Below are positions 51,275 through 60,207 of a stretch of DNA of 64,000 bases, in pieces (the first letter of the stretch is position 1; each line of letters opens with the position of its first letter). The notes below the pieces were generated by a model. The model was not told where the DNA came from. It searched no databases and saw only the letters and a program-made list of their open reading frames with translations. The stretch comes from Polynucleobacter paneuropaeus. Lineage in GTDB: Bacteria > Pseudomonadota > Gammaproteobacteria > Burkholderiales > Burkholderiaceae. Both the position numbers and the translations under genes were made by a program. The stretch spans positions 558,001 through 622,000 of the forward strand of contig NZ_CP030085.1 in assembly GCF_003261235.1 (NCBI RefSeq). Direction: 5' to 3'.

Positions 51275-51904
51275 ATGACCATAACTAACGCTTACCAAGG
51301 TAGCATGCTGATGATTGTGGCACCCTCGGGTGCTGGTAAATCTTCTTTGGTTAATGCCTTGTTACAGAGTGAGCCTGGCTTAATCATTTCGCTTTCAACA
51401 ACGACGCGCTCACCTCGACCAGGTGAAGTGGATGGCAAGGATTACCGCTTTGTTACTCCTGAAGTATTTAAACAGGAACGTGATCAAGGACAGTTCTTGG
51501 AATGGGCTGAGGTACATGGTCATTTTTATGGCACATCGAAAACTTGGATTGAACAGCAAATGCAAACGGGCAGCGATGTGATTTTAGAAATCGATTGGCA
51601 AGGTGCTCAGCAGATTCGTAAACTGATTCCGGTGGTGCAGTGGATCTTCATCTTTCCACCCTCGATTGAAGCACTTGAAGAGCGTTTACGTAAAAGAGGG
51701 CAGGATGAAGAGGCGACGATTGAAAGACGTCTAGCCGCAGCCCATATCGAGTTGCAGCATGCTCATGAGGCCAATTTCATTGTGATTAATGACGCCTTTG
51801 ATCAAGCCTTAGCAGATTTGCGCCATATTCTGGCAGCAAGCCGCCTGCGCTCAGGCCCCGTTATGGCGCGTAACCCCGTGCTTTTAAAGCGCCTTGGGGT
51901 GTAA
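51275..51904 (+). CDS. gmk: Guanylate kinase
   Basis: It phosphorylates GMP to GDP. The P-loop is MIVAPSGAGKSSLVNALL, followed by the GMP-binding TTTRSPRPGEVDGKDY and LEWAEVHGHFYGTSK. It has 209 residues, standard length. It lies between yicC (25 bp) and rpoZ (46 bp), linking purine nucleotide supply with the stringent-response gene further on. Confidence 0.97.
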   Translation: MTITNAYQGSMLMIVAPSGAGKSSLVNALLQSEPGLIISLSTTTRSPRPGEVDGKDYRFVTPEVFKQERDQGQFLEWAEVHGHFYGTSKTWIEQQMQTGSDVILEIDWQGAQQIRKLIPVVQWIFIFPPSIEALEERLRKRGQDEEATIERRLAAAHIELQHAHEANFIVINDAFDQALADLRHILAASRLRSGPVMARNPVLLKRLGV

Positions 51905-51950
51905 TCAGTTATCCTATGGGTATTGAAGCTAAAAACGAAGTGAGTTCAGC

Positions 51951-52154
51951 ATGGCCCGTATTACTGTAGAAGATTGTCTTAAAACTATTCCTAACCGTTT
52001 TGAACTGGTTTTGGCTGCCACTTATCGTGCTCGCCAATTGGTTCAAGGTCACTCTCCACGCGTTGAGTCCAGAGATAAAGCAACCGTAGTTGCCTTGCGC
52101 GAAGTTGCTGCTGGTGTTACCGACCGTGACATGCTGACCAAAGTACCTCTATAA
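51951..52154 (+). CDS. rpoZ: RNA polymerase omega subunit
   Basis: MARITVEDCLKTIPNRFELVLAATYRARQL is, in two adjoining blocks, the conserved start of omega, followed by the KATVVALREVAAG helix. At 67 residues it is at the short end for the family, as in other betaproteobacteria. It sits 15 bp before the spoT/relA gene, the usual coupling of omega with the (p)ppGpp enzyme. Confidence 0.97.
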   Translation: MARITVEDCLKTIPNRFELVLAATYRARQLVQGHSPRVESRDKATVVALREVAAGVTDRDMLTKVPL

Positions 52155-52169
52155 ATTAGGAGTTCCGGT

Positions 52170-54551
52170 GTGGAGCTCCCTCTCAGTCTTAAAAGTAGAG
52201 CCACAAGCGCATCAGAATCCTCGAGCGTAGTTTCTGGGCAAGCAGATCTGCTTGATATCCCGAATGCATCTGAAGTACAGGCAGGTAAGAAATCGATCAT
52301 TGCCACTTTGTTGGCGCAATCGAGTCGACACCTCTTCGGCCCTACTTCTGCACCTACACTTCCCCTTAAGCATCAAGTTGTATCGATTGAAGGTTTGCTC
52401 AGTAAGCTGAGCTATCTCAAGCCTGATGAGATCAGCCAAATCAAGAAAGCGTTTCAGTACTCTGATGCTGCCCACTTAGGTCAATACCGCCATAGCGGCG
52501 AACCTTACATTACCCATCCTGTTGCTGTAGCTGAACTGTGCGCAACTTGGAAACTCGATGCAGCATCCATCATGGCCGCTCTAATGCATGATGTGATTGA
52601 AGATACCGGTTCCACTAAAGCGGAGCTGGTAGAGCGTTTTGGAACAAAAGTCGCCGAACTTGTCGAGGGTTTAACTAAGCTAGACAAGCTCGAGTTTCAA
52701 AGTCATGCTGAAGCGCAGGCAGAGAGTTTTCGCAAAATGTTCATGGCAATGGCTAGGGATGTGCGCGTCATTCTAGTGAAGTTAGCTGACCGTACGCACA
52801 ACATGCGGACCTTAGATGCCGTGCCAATGGAAAAGCGCCGGCGAGTGGCGGCCGAGACGATTGAAATCTATGCGCCAATTGCACATCGACTCGGCCTCAA
52901 TCTGATCTATCGTGAATTACAAGATCTCAGCTTCCGCTACTCAATGCCTATGCGCTTTCGGGTCATTGAGCAAGCCGTCAAGCGGGCGCGTGGTAATCGT
53001 AAGGAGATGGTGGAAAAGATTCTGCAATCTGCTCGCATGGCCTTTGCAAAATCCGATCTGGTAGTTGACCTACAAGGCCGTGAAAAAACCCTTTTTAGTA
53101 TTTACTCCAAAATGCGGGCCAAGCATGTGAACTTTTCACAAGTGCTCGATGTCTATGCATTCCGTGTGACGGTCAGTTCGATTGATGAGTGTTACCGCGC
53201 TTTGGGAATTTTGCACGCTCTCTTTAAGCCTATGCCTGGTAAGTTTAAGGATTACATCGCAATCCCCAAGCTGAATGGCTATCAATCTTTACACACCACT
53301 CTGATTGGTCCTTCTGGAGTGCCGGTAGAGTTTCAGATTCGTACCAGTGATATGCATGCTGTAGCCGAAGCGGGTGTTGCAGCCCACTGGGCTTATAAAG
53401 ACGGTGCTCCCGATATGAGTGAGGTACAAAACCGAGCCCACCAATGGTTGCAATCGCTGATTGATATTCAGGATAGTAGTGGCGACCCGCAAGAGTTCCT
53501 TGAGCATGTCAAGATTGACTTGTTCCCAGATGCGGTTTATGTCTTTACGCCTAAAGGCCATATTCGGGCCTTACCGCGTGGCGCTACTGCGCTTGACTTT
53601 GCCTACTCGATCCATAGTGATCTGGGCAATACCTGTGTGGCAGTCAAAATCAATGGTCTGCAATTACCGCTCCGCAGTGAGCTCAAGAACGGCGATATTA
53701 TTGAGGTGGTTACTTCAGCGAGCTCACAACCCAATCCAGGTTGGTTAGCCTTTGTGCGCACTGGTAAAGCACGTGCTGCCATCCGACATTCTCTAAAGAC
53801 CAAGCATTATTCAGAATCTCTGCAACTTGGCGAGCGTCTCTTGATGAGTGCTTTGCGGCAGCAGGGCGTTGATGCTGCTTTGTTGACTACCGAGGTTTGG
53901 GAAAAGCTACTGCATTGGACGGGGGATAAAACCCGTGAAGAAGCCTGCGTCAACATTGCTTTGGGTCGCCGCTCCCCCCAAGAGCTTGCCATTCGCTTGA
54001 AGATTCTGTTGGATGAAGAGGGTACTGGCGATCAAATGCGTTTAGATTCTGCGGATTGGGTCGCAACACAGCTTGAGCCTACCTATTCTCATCAACGCCA
54101 GGCCATTATTGTGGATGGTCGTGAAGGTAACTCGATTAGCTTCCAAAGCTGTTGCCATCCCATCCCAGGGGACAATATTATTGGTTATCTCGGTAAAGGT
54201 GAAGGTTTGCATATTCACACTAATGATTGCCCTCATGCCTTACGCATGCTTTCTAAAGATGGGGATAAATGGGTCGAGGTAGAGTGGGGCAAAGAGATTA
54301 ATCGTGAGTTTGAAGTTGATCTGGCAATCGATACCCGTCAAGGCAAAGGTGTACTCGCCAGAGTTGCAAGTAGCATCACCTCAGCGGATACCAATATCTT
54401 GAATGTCTCGATGGACGATCGTTACAAAGAAGATTCGGTAGTGATTCGGTTTACGATTCAGGTTTCTGATCGTTTGCACTTATCTAAAGTGATGCGCAAC
54501 TTACGCTCTAATCATGATGTGATGCGATTGACGCGCACCCGCTCAGAATAG
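52170..54551 (+). CDS. spoT: Bifunctional (p)ppGpp synthetase/hydrolase (SpoT/Rel type)
   Basis: It makes and degrades the alarmone (p)ppGpp. The HD hydrolase domain has ALMHDVIEDTG (near residue 140) and KLADRTHNMRTL, both intact. The synthetase domain has PGKFKDYIAIPKLNGYQSLHTT; the basic KFKD is like the RxKD of bifunctional enzymes, not the acidic motif of RelA. TGS (VYVFTPKGHIRALPRGATALDFAY) and a C-terminal ACT domain follow. Start is GTG with AGGAG 7 nt ahead, giving 793 residues, including a Ser/Ala-rich N-terminal extension of about 70 residues. Confidence 0.95.
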   Translation: MELPLSLKSRATSASESSSVVSGQADLLDIPNASEVQAGKKSIIATLLAQSSRHLFGPTSAPTLPLKHQVVSIEGLLSKLSYLKPDEISQIKKAFQYSDAAHLGQYRHSGEPYITHPVAVAELCATWKLDAASIMAALMHDVIEDTGSTKAELVERFGTKVAELVEGLTKLDKLEFQSHAEAQAESFRKMFMAMARDVRVILVKLADRTHNMRTLDAVPMEKRRRVAAETIEIYAPIAHRLGLNLIYRELQDLSFRYSMPMRFRVIEQAVKRARGNRKEMVEKILQSARMAFAKSDLVVDLQGREKTLFSIYSKMRAKHVNFSQVLDVYAFRVTVSSIDECYRALGILHALFKPMPGKFKDYIAIPKLNGYQSLHTTLIGPSGVPVEFQIRTSDMHAVAEAGVAAHWAYKDGAPDMSEVQNRAHQWLQSLIDIQDSSGDPQEFLEHVKIDLFPDAVYVFTPKGHIRALPRGATALDFAYSIHSDLGNTCVAVKINGLQLPLRSELKNGDIIEVVTSASSQPNPGWLAFVRTGKARAAIRHSLKTKHYSESLQLGERLLMSALRQQGVDAALLTTEVWEKLLHWTGDKTREEACVNIALGRRSPQELAIRLKILLDEEGTGDQMRLDSADWVATQLEPTYSHQRQAIIVDGREGNSISFQSCCHPIPGDNIIGYLGKGEGLHIHTNDCPHALRMLSKDGDKWVEVEWGKEINREFEVDLAIDTRQGKGVLARVASSITSADTNILNVSMDDRYKEDSVVIRFTIQVSDRLHLSKVMRNLRSNHDVMRLTRTRSE

Positions 54552-54561
54552 AGTAGCAAGC

Positions 54562-55062
54562 TTAAAGGTACTGTACTTCCAGAATTTCAATTTCAGAAGG
54601 TCCCGTCGGTGTTTGTATTTTCACGCAGTCACCCAACTTGGCCTTGATTAAGGCTTTCGCAATCGGTGAGACCCAACTCACATATCCCTTTTCAAGATCG
54701 ACTTCATCTACTCCAACAATAGTGATGCGCGTCTCTTTACCGACGTCCTTACCTTCGAGTGCGGCATAGGTAACGGTAGCGCCAAAGAAGATCTGCTCGG
54801 CATCGGCTTCACCCGATTTACGGGCTGCATTGTCGACCACCACTGCGAATTCTAGGCGTTGATTGAGGAAATGAATGCGGCGATCAATCTCTCGTAAACG
54901 TTTTTTGCCATAGATATAGTCGCCATTCTCAGAGCGATCACCATTGGATGCAGCCCAATGGACAACCTTCACAATTTCAGGACGTTCGACGTCTAAAAGC
55001 TGCAAAAGCTCAGTTTTAATGCGCTCGTGACCGGTGGGGGTGATGTAGTTCTTCTCTTCCAT
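54562..55062 (-). CDS. greB: Transcription elongation factor GreB
   Basis: GreB rescues backtracked RNA polymerase. The N-terminal coiled coil (MEEKNYITPTGHERIKTEL to KRLREIDRRIHFLNQRLEFAVVVD) and the C-terminal FKBP-like domain (FFGATVTYAAL, YVSWVSPIAKAL) match. The start at MEEKNY is chosen; the reading frame stays open upstream only because it runs antisense through tRNA-Arg. It has 166 residues. It converges with spoT/relA with a 10-bp gap. Confidence 0.94.
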   Translation of the reverse strand: MEEKNYITPTGHERIKTELLQLLDVERPEIVKVVHWAASNGDRSENGDYIYGKKRLREIDRRIHFLNQRLEFAVVVDNAARKSGEADAEQIFFGATVTYAALEGKDVGKETRITIVGVDEVDLEKGYVSWVSPIAKALIKAKLGDCVKIQTPTGPSEIEILEVQYL

Positions 55063-55080
55063 GGCATAATTATGGCTGTT

Positions 55081-55157
55081 GCGGCTGTAGCTCAGCTGGA
55101 TAGAGTACTTGGCTACGAACCAAGGGGTCGTGGGTTCAATTCCTGCCAGCCGCACCA
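55081..55157 (+). tRNA. tRNA-Arg (anticodon ACG)
   Basis: Acceptor arms GCGGCTG and CAGCCGC, discriminator A and encoded CCA. The anticodon stem CTTGG/CCAAG holds CTACGAA, giving ACG (read as ICG after deamination). D and T arms are standard; total 77 nt with CCA. Confidence 0.98.
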
Positions 55158-55162
55158 ACTAT

Positions 55163-55192
55163 AAGGGCCTCCTATCGGGGGCCCTTACCTTT
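55163..55192 (+). terminator. Terminator after tRNA-Arg
   Basis: AAGGGCC-T-CC pairs with GG-G-GGCCCTT around TATC, followed by TTACCTTTT. The T run is imperfect but the hairpin is strong. Confidence 0.75.
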
Positions 55193-55378
55193 TGTACAGT
55201 AGATTGCCTTTGGTGCAAAAAAATAAATTTGTGTCTTGATCATAGCCTTTACGATGGCGAACCATTCCCAGGGGTGTCCAATACATAATTTGAAGCCTGC
55301 TGGTTTGCCACCGGAGAGCTCTTGTAGGTGCTGTACAAACGTCACCATTTCTAATGAGATATATTTTGTAGACCCCAT
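55172..55378 (-). pseudogene. Fragment of an FMN-binding glutamate synthase-family protein
   Basis: The 68 visible codons read through VTFVQHLQELSGGKPAGFKL and CIGHPWEWFAIVKAMIKT, an internal segment of GltB2-like FMN-binding glutamate synthase proteins. The similarity stops abruptly at APKAIYC, where the family would continue towards its flavin site, and the frame ends in the tRNA-Arg terminator. No ribosome site or N-terminal part is seen. It is a decayed remnant next to a tRNA gene. The rest of the gap to 55624 is AT-rich with one notable palindrome and no gene. Confidence 0.7.
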
Positions 55379-55578
55379 TAGTCAGCAGGAACAGTCTTTT
55401 ATCAGAGGCAATATAAGCTAATTTGTTTTAACTGTGTCAACATCCTGTTGAGTCTATAAATGTAAGGATATTGATGACATTTCCAACGGCTATCCTTCCT
55501 AATGTTAGTTTTTAAATTGAAGAGTGATCTGCAATACCTTAATTTTTATGAAATTTGTTGCAAATTGTGATGCATAGT

Positions 55579-55598
55579 AATAGGATAAATATCCTATT
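55579..55598. promoter_or_regulatory. Perfect palindrome upstream of the ParA-like gene
   Basis: AATAGGAT-AAAT-ATCCTATT has 8-bp perfect arms and lies 26 bp before the ATG. It may be an operator for autoregulation by the ParA-like protein or a partner, or a centromere-like site. Confidence 0.5.
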
Positions 55599-55624
55599 TC
55601 AGCAAAGCAGAGCAAGAGATTGTC

Positions 55625-56494
55625 ATGGAAACAATAAAAGTACTCGTCACAAACCGTAAGGGTGGGGTTGGTAAAAGCACGATTGCCGCCAATCTTGCTG
55701 CATACCTAGCTCTTCAAAAGGGCTTGAAAATTTCATTGATTGATTACGACGAGCAAAGTTCATCTTCTGCCTGGATTAAAAAGGCTCCTAATATTGGTAT
55801 TGAGACTTTTCGAGCTGAGATGTCTTATCAAAGTGCTGGCATGACACTATTGAGCGCCAGATCTTCTTTGCGTAAATTTTCAACAGGTTTTGATGTCAGC
55901 ATTTCGGACCTTACTTGGACGCCAAATATGGCAGAGAATTTCATGCATGATTTCGATGTCATCTTGGTTCCAACTTCAACTTCGAAATTTGAATTAGCTA
56001 GTACCGAAATATTTATTTTGGAATATGTATTGCGCAACACACCTTTTATTGCGAAAAATAAACAAGCAATCATGGCAGTTCCTAGTAGAGTTGAAACGAA
56101 TTTTGCAGAAACCAGTATTTCTACAAATCTTGCTTCACTGAAAATGTGTTACGTCACCCCTCCTGTATTGCGTGCTAATGATATTGATAACTTTGTTTAT
56201 GAAGATTTTTTCTGCGTCTCCAGCAATGCCACTATCTCAAATTACTTTTGCCGCTTTGGGGAGTTTGTGGCCCAACAGATTTTAGATAAAAAGCGTGAGC
56301 GTGAAGCACCTGCTTCTAAATTGGGCGCCATTTATTCTGGTCTAGGTAAGGGTATTTTGATATTAGATCGCTACCGTCAAAATAAAAAATTATTAGGCAT
56401 GCAAGCTCGTTCTCAAACTCATGCACTGAAGTCTAGCGAGTTGATTGATAATAATTCTTCATCAATTCTTGCCTTTCTGATCAAGCAAAATTAA
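55625..56494 (+). CDS. Orphan ParA/MipZ-like ATPase
   Basis: NRKGGVGKSTIAANLAAYLA is the deviant Walker A of ParA/MinD ATPases, and ISLIDYDEQSSSSAW carries the Walker A' aspartate. Later motifs are less canonical (FDVSISDLTWTP, DFDVILVPTSTSKFELAS), and the last 70 residues are unrecognised and basic. No ParB gene is adjacent. The bactofilin gene starts 12 nt downstream, so the pair is probably one operon. The protein may position bactofilin filaments or the chromosome. It has 289 residues. Confidence 0.85.
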   Translation: METIKVLVTNRKGGVGKSTIAANLAAYLALQKGLKISLIDYDEQSSSSAWIKKAPNIGIETFRAEMSYQSAGMTLLSARSSLRKFSTGFDVSISDLTWTPNMAENFMHDFDVILVPTSTSKFELASTEIFILEYVLRNTPFIAKNKQAIMAVPSRVETNFAETSISTNLASLKMCYVTPPVLRANDIDNFVYEDFFCVSSNATISNYFCRFGEFVAQQILDKKREREAPASKLGAIYSGLGKGILILDRYRQNKKLLGMQARSQTHALKSSELIDNNSSSILAFLIKQN

Positions 56495-56506
56495 CGAGGT
56501 GCGATG

Positions 56507-56968
56507 ATGTTCGGTAAAAAGAATAATGAACACAAGTTTTCTGAACCGCTGATTGAATCTTTTGGAACCATCATTGGGAGCGCTACGGAATTTCATGGCT
56601 CCTTAATTGTTTCTGAAAGTGTGCGAGTAGATGGCAAGATTTTCGGCAATATCGAGGAGCGTGCTGGCCAAAGAATCACCATAGCTATCGGTAAAGGTGG
56701 TGAGGTGCATGGTGATATCTTTGCATTCCGAATTCTCGTTGCTGGCATGGTGAATGGAAACACTTATGCCCATGAAAGAGTGGAATTGCATACAACCGCC
56801 AATGTTCATGGGGATGTAACGTATGACACCATCGGCATTGAGCCAGGTGCCACACTCAATGGTCAAATGATCTCGAAAAGGGCAGAGCCAAACTCTAGCC
56901 CCGACTCAGCTACGCAACTGCAAGATACTATCAATAAGATCAAGCAAGACGCAGGAATTTCTTCTTAG
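56507..56968 (+). CDS. Bactofilin
   Basis: This is a polymer-forming cytoskeletal protein. The conserved core begins TIIGSATEFHGSLIVSESVRVDGKIFGNIE and is a right-handed beta-helix built from short glycine-punctuated turns (GGEVHGDIFA, ANVHGDVTYD, GATLNGQM). A short charged start and a disordered tail flank it. The second of two adjacent ATGs is used because GAGG is 7 nt ahead. It has 153 residues. It follows the ParA-like gene and overlaps the convergent M23 peptidase stop by 4 bp; bactofilins often guide such peptidases. Confidence 0.93.
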   Translation: MFGKKNNEHKFSEPLIESFGTIIGSATEFHGSLIVSESVRVDGKIFGNIEERAGQRITIAIGKGGEVHGDIFAFRILVAGMVNGNTYAHERVELHTTANVHGDVTYDTIGIEPGATLNGQMISKRAEPNSSPDSATQLQDTINKIKQDAGISS

Positions 56969-57930
56969 TTCTCTTTAGCTGCTGCTGGCTTAGTGAAAGC
57001 CAAGACATCCATTGGGTTGAGTAGTGTGCCGTTCTTATAAATGCTGAAATGTAAATGTGGCCCTGTAGAGCGGCCAGTATTACCGACCTCTGCAATGAGT
57101 TGACCGCGAACGACGATGTCACCTTGGTTTACTAGTAGCTTTTGGCAATGAGCATACAGACTAGTGAAGCCCTCAGTATGTTTTATTTCAATCACGTTTC
57201 CCAGTTCTGGATCCTGCTTTGCCCTAATGACGGTGCCATTACCTGCAGCCAAAACTTGAGTGCCGGGTTTTGCATTGAAATCAATGCCAGGGTGAAAGGC
57301 GGGATTGTTGGTGATCGGATCGATACGTGCGCCGAAATTGCTACTTAAGCCATAGCCAGCGGCTATGGGTGGTTTTGTAGGCAGGGGAATTAAGCGTTCA
57401 TACCTCTCAAGCCAAACCTCTTTTAGGGATTGTATTTTCTGATTAAGACTCACCGTGGTCTCTAGGGTTTTACTAAGATCAACTCTAAGGCCAGCGTTTT
57501 CGTAAAAATTCACTTGATAAGGGAGAAGGGGTAGATAGGGGCCGCCTTTGCCTGCGCTCGCTTCGTTATCCTTATCTTTGCGCTTTTCCTTTAAAGGGAG
57601 TGGTGTTGCTAGCGCAGCATACTGTTCGTTAATCTTGCTTAGGGCGTCAATTTTCTGGTCCATCGCCTTTAGGTTGCCCTGGAGCTTGGCAAGTTTTTCG
57701 CGATATTCGTCCTCACGGTGATAAAGCTCTTCTGAGGTAATGACACCACCCATATCGCGTGCCATGCCGGGATCAAATTTGATGGCGACCCTAAAGCCCA
57801 AGAAATAAACAGCGCTTCCAAGCATGATGAACAGAATACCGAGCGCAGCAGCAAAGCGTGTTAACTGGGTCTTGGTAATATTAAATTTTCTACAGTGGGA
57901 GGTTGCCCCTGAAATCCAGATGATTTGCAT
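56965..57930 (-). CDS. M23 family peptidoglycan endopeptidase
   Basis: One membrane segment lies at about residues 26-48 and a periplasmic coiled coil at 70-120. The LytM/M23 domain has zinc ligands in HPGIDF (HxxxD) and HLHF (GPHLHFSIY), so the enzyme is probably active. It has 321 residues. In several bacteria an M23 enzyme encoded next to bactofilin is localised by it to shape cell curvature or stalks. The gene order here, tail to tail with bactofilin, matches that pairing. Confidence 0.93.
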   Translation of the reverse strand: MQIIWISGATSHCRKFNITKTQLTRFAAALGILFIMLGSAVYFLGFRVAIKFDPGMARDMGGVITSEELYHREDEYREKLAKLQGNLKAMDQKIDALSKINEQYAALATPLPLKEKRKDKDNEASAGKGGPYLPLLPYQVNFYENAGLRVDLSKTLETTVSLNQKIQSLKEVWLERYERLIPLPTKPPIAAGYGLSSNFGARIDPITNNPAFHPGIDFNAKPGTQVLAAGNGTVIRAKQDPELGNVIEIKHTEGFTSLYAHCQKLLVNQGDIVVRGQLIAEVGNTGRSTGPHLHFSIYKNGTLLNPMDVLAFTKPAAAKEN

Positions 57931-58037
57931 AATGTAATTCGATATTTGAAATAAAGGAGGGGCTTAGCTTGCTTGCTTTGCTATAGCGTCACACGCTATT
58001 GTCTTAAATGGATACGTAGTTTTCATATTACAAACGC

Positions 58038-58841
58038 TCAGTTCTTTGAGGCCTCGATGATTGAGGCGCTAATGCCTTGGCTAGCGAGTTTTTTAGAGAT
58101 TGCTTCAGCACTCTGTTGTGTTGGCAAGGGCCCAATGCGCACGCGGAACACATTGCTACCATTAATTTTTGCAGGATCAACAAAACTTGTATAGCCCTTT
58201 TGATTAAAGGCCGCAACCTGATCATTGGCAATCTCTTTTGTGAAAAAAGCCCCAGTTTGAACAAAGTATTTGGAGTCACTGGAAGGGTTTGCAGAGGCTT
58301 TCTCCGGGTTTGAAGTTGAGGCATTTTGTGTTGCAGTCGCTGTTGCAGCCAATGGAGTTGTGCTTGCTGGAATTTTTTCAGTTGGCTTGACGGTAGCTTT
58401 AGGAGGTGGGGCTTTGATGGCCGCCTCACTCTTATCCGCATTGCTTGCCTCAACTACAGTAGTTTTTGTAAGCGAATCTTTTGAGCCATCATTAGTCCCA
58501 AAGCGGACAATCTTGCGCACTACGCTAACAGAATATTCATTCTTGGTTTGAGAGTTCTCTAGCTTGATCTCGGCAGTGCTACCAACTTTGCCACGAAGCA
58601 TATTCTTAATATTGCCTGGATCCATTCCTTTAAGGCTTGATCCATCGACGCTAATCATGATGTCATTGACTTGAATGCCTGCCTGCGCTGCTGGCGAGTT
58701 GTCCTCGACATACTTAATGACGATCATCCCATCCGCGTTTTTGGTGTAGCGAATCCCAACAACCCCTTGCTTCTCGCTCTCAGCATTTTGAGCAAAAACC
58801 AATTGTGTGGATAAAAGGAGGATGGCGATAAGGTATTTCAC
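58038..58841 (-). CDS. PDZ and SPOR domain protein, exported
   Basis: A signal peptide (residues about 1-17) is followed by a PDZ domain (GVVGIRYTKNADGMIVIKYV, then SPAAQAGIQVNDIMISVDG) at roughly 25-105. An Ala/Thr/Pro-rich linker follows and a C-terminal SPOR domain (KYFVQTGAFFTKEIANDQVAAF) at 190-265, which binds denuded peptidoglycan at division sites. The combination in one small protein is uncommon. It has 267 residues and lies on the same strand as the M23 gene, about 107 bp upstream of it. Confidence 0.85.
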   Translation of the reverse strand: MKYLIAILLLSTQLVFAQNAESEKQGVVGIRYTKNADGMIVIKYVEDNSPAAQAGIQVNDIMISVDGSSLKGMDPGNIKNMLRGKVGSTAEIKLENSQTKNEYSVSVVRKIVRFGTNDGSKDSLTKTTVVEASNADKSEAAIKAPPPKATVKPTEKIPASTTPLAATATATQNASTSNPEKASANPSSDSKYFVQTGAFFTKEIANDQVAAFNQKGYTSFVDPAKINGSNVFRVRIGPLPTQQSAEAISKKLASQGISASIIEASKN

Positions 58842-59057
58842 GTAATTGCGGGCCTTAGATGCTAGGTTTTTTTGCGAGCTTGCTAGAAAGTACTATTTTA
58901 ATGTAGTTGTTGACTGATGATGCTCGTCTTGCTGGCTTTTGAAAAGACAGAGAAATTCTTACAATAAGTGGCTAAAAATGCCCCTTTATGAAGCAAAAAT
59001 TTAAAGGTTTGTGTGAGGGAGCGGACTGGGTCAGGGCGCTCTAAAAGACTGTTTGCA

Positions 59058-59085
59058 TTGATAGTTTTCGCAAAAATGCTAAAAT
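59058..59085 (+). promoter_or_regulatory. Probable sigma-70 promoter for the L,D-transpeptidase operon
   Basis: TTGATA, a 16-nt spacer and TAAAAT lie 30 bp before the chosen start of the TPR protein. The rest of the 58842-59114 gap shows nothing else. Confidence 0.45.
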
Positions 59086-59114
59086 TGGCGGGTTCATTTG
59101 TCTCATTCCCCCTA

Positions 59115-60179
59115 ATGCCATCCATTTTGACTGAAATTCGTTTATCTAGAAAATTGTGCCTAGAGCACAAACTCTCGCAATTTTTTCAGGGTGCCCTTTT
59201 ATTGTTTTTTGTAAGCATTGCTCCTGCATTTGCTTATGTTTCTCCACAGCCTGTAGAAAATCTTCTCTTAAAAGGCGATTCAAAAGCAGCCCTTGCGCAA
59301 GCGGATGCGCTCAAGAAGGATTTATCCCCGGTTGACTACGCCAACACGAAAGCTTCCGCTTTATTAATGTTAGGGCGCTGGCAAGAGGCTGCTAATCTTT
59401 TAGAGCCTTATTACGAAAAAGACCGCACAAATCTTCTATTGGCCAATAATTATGCAGTTGCCTTGTGGGGGATGGATAAAAAAGATCAGGCGCGTAAGGT
59501 TTTAGAAACATCCCTCAATACTGCGTCGCCTGCATTCAGAAGTTTGCGCAAAATTTATTCAGCTCAGGCAGCTGAGGCTTATGCAAAAGCTTTAAATGAA
59601 AAAAATTTGGCGCCTCCACCCATTTTATTAGCAGGCTCTAGTGGCGGTACTGATTTGGTGGATAAGCCGGTAGTCGTTGCACAGGCTCCCAAAGCGCCTG
59701 CACCCCCAACGCCCACAGTGACGGCAGCAGCTCCAGCACCCAGTACTCAGGCGCCCAAGACAAGCCCTGTAGCTACCCCAGTTACAGAGGTACCACCAGC
59801 TCAGGTTGCAGCAGTCGAGAAAGATGCTGCACCTTCTCCGCAAGAGCTTGAAACCATCACTGCAAATATGAATGGATGGGTTAAGGCATGGTCCAGTAAA
59901 AACGTGAAATCGTATTTAGCTTATTACTCGCCGAGTTTTTCGCCTGACAAAGGCTTATCCTATTCAGAGTGGTATGAGCAAAGGAAACAAAGGGTCGCTA
60001 AACCAGGTGCTATCAATGTTGAAATTAGAATCACGAAAGTGGTTAAATCGAAGGGCAAGATTGTTGTTACCTTTAGGCAGAAGTACAACTCTGCAAACGT
60101 CAATACAAATTCTGTGAAGTGTTTGGAATGGGTAAATGACAAGGGAACTTGGTTGATTGCTCGTGAATTTAATAAATAA
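59115..60179 (+). CDS. TPR-like and Cds6-type C-terminal domain protein, exported
   Basis: After a signal or anchor segment (FFQGALLLFFVSIAPAFA, near residues 20-37) come TPR-like helices (AALAQADALKKDL, ALLMLGRWQEAANLLEPYY, NNYAVALWGMDKKDQARKVL). A Pro/Ala-rich linker follows, then an NTF2-like domain (ANMNGWVKAWSSKNVKSYLAYYSPSF) as found in Cds6 proteins linked to L,D-transpeptidases. The ATG inside CCTAATGCC is preferred because an upstream start would add 34 residues ahead of the signal. It has 354 residues. The L,D-transpeptidase gene follows directly and may overlap it. Confidence 0.8.
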   Translation: MPSILTEIRLSRKLCLEHKLSQFFQGALLLFFVSIAPAFAYVSPQPVENLLLKGDSKAALAQADALKKDLSPVDYANTKASALLMLGRWQEAANLLEPYYEKDRTNLLLANNYAVALWGMDKKDQARKVLETSLNTASPAFRSLRKIYSAQAAEAYAKALNEKNLAPPPILLAGSSGGTDLVDKPVVVAQAPKAPAPPTPTVTAAAPAPSTQAPKTSPVATPVTEVPPAQVAAVEKDAAPSPQELETITANMNGWVKAWSSKNVKSYLAYYSPSFSPDKGLSYSEWYEQRKQRVAKPGAINVEIRITKVVKSKGKIVVTFRQKYNSANVNTNSVKCLEWVNDKGTWLIAREFNK

Positions 60180-60207
60180 CAATCACTTTGATAGCGGAGC
60201 ACGTCAA

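Noticed and set aside
58028..58453. 141-codon frame overlapping the PDZ-SPOR gene
   Set aside because: It is a shadow frame of a gene with signal peptide and two clear domains on the same strand.
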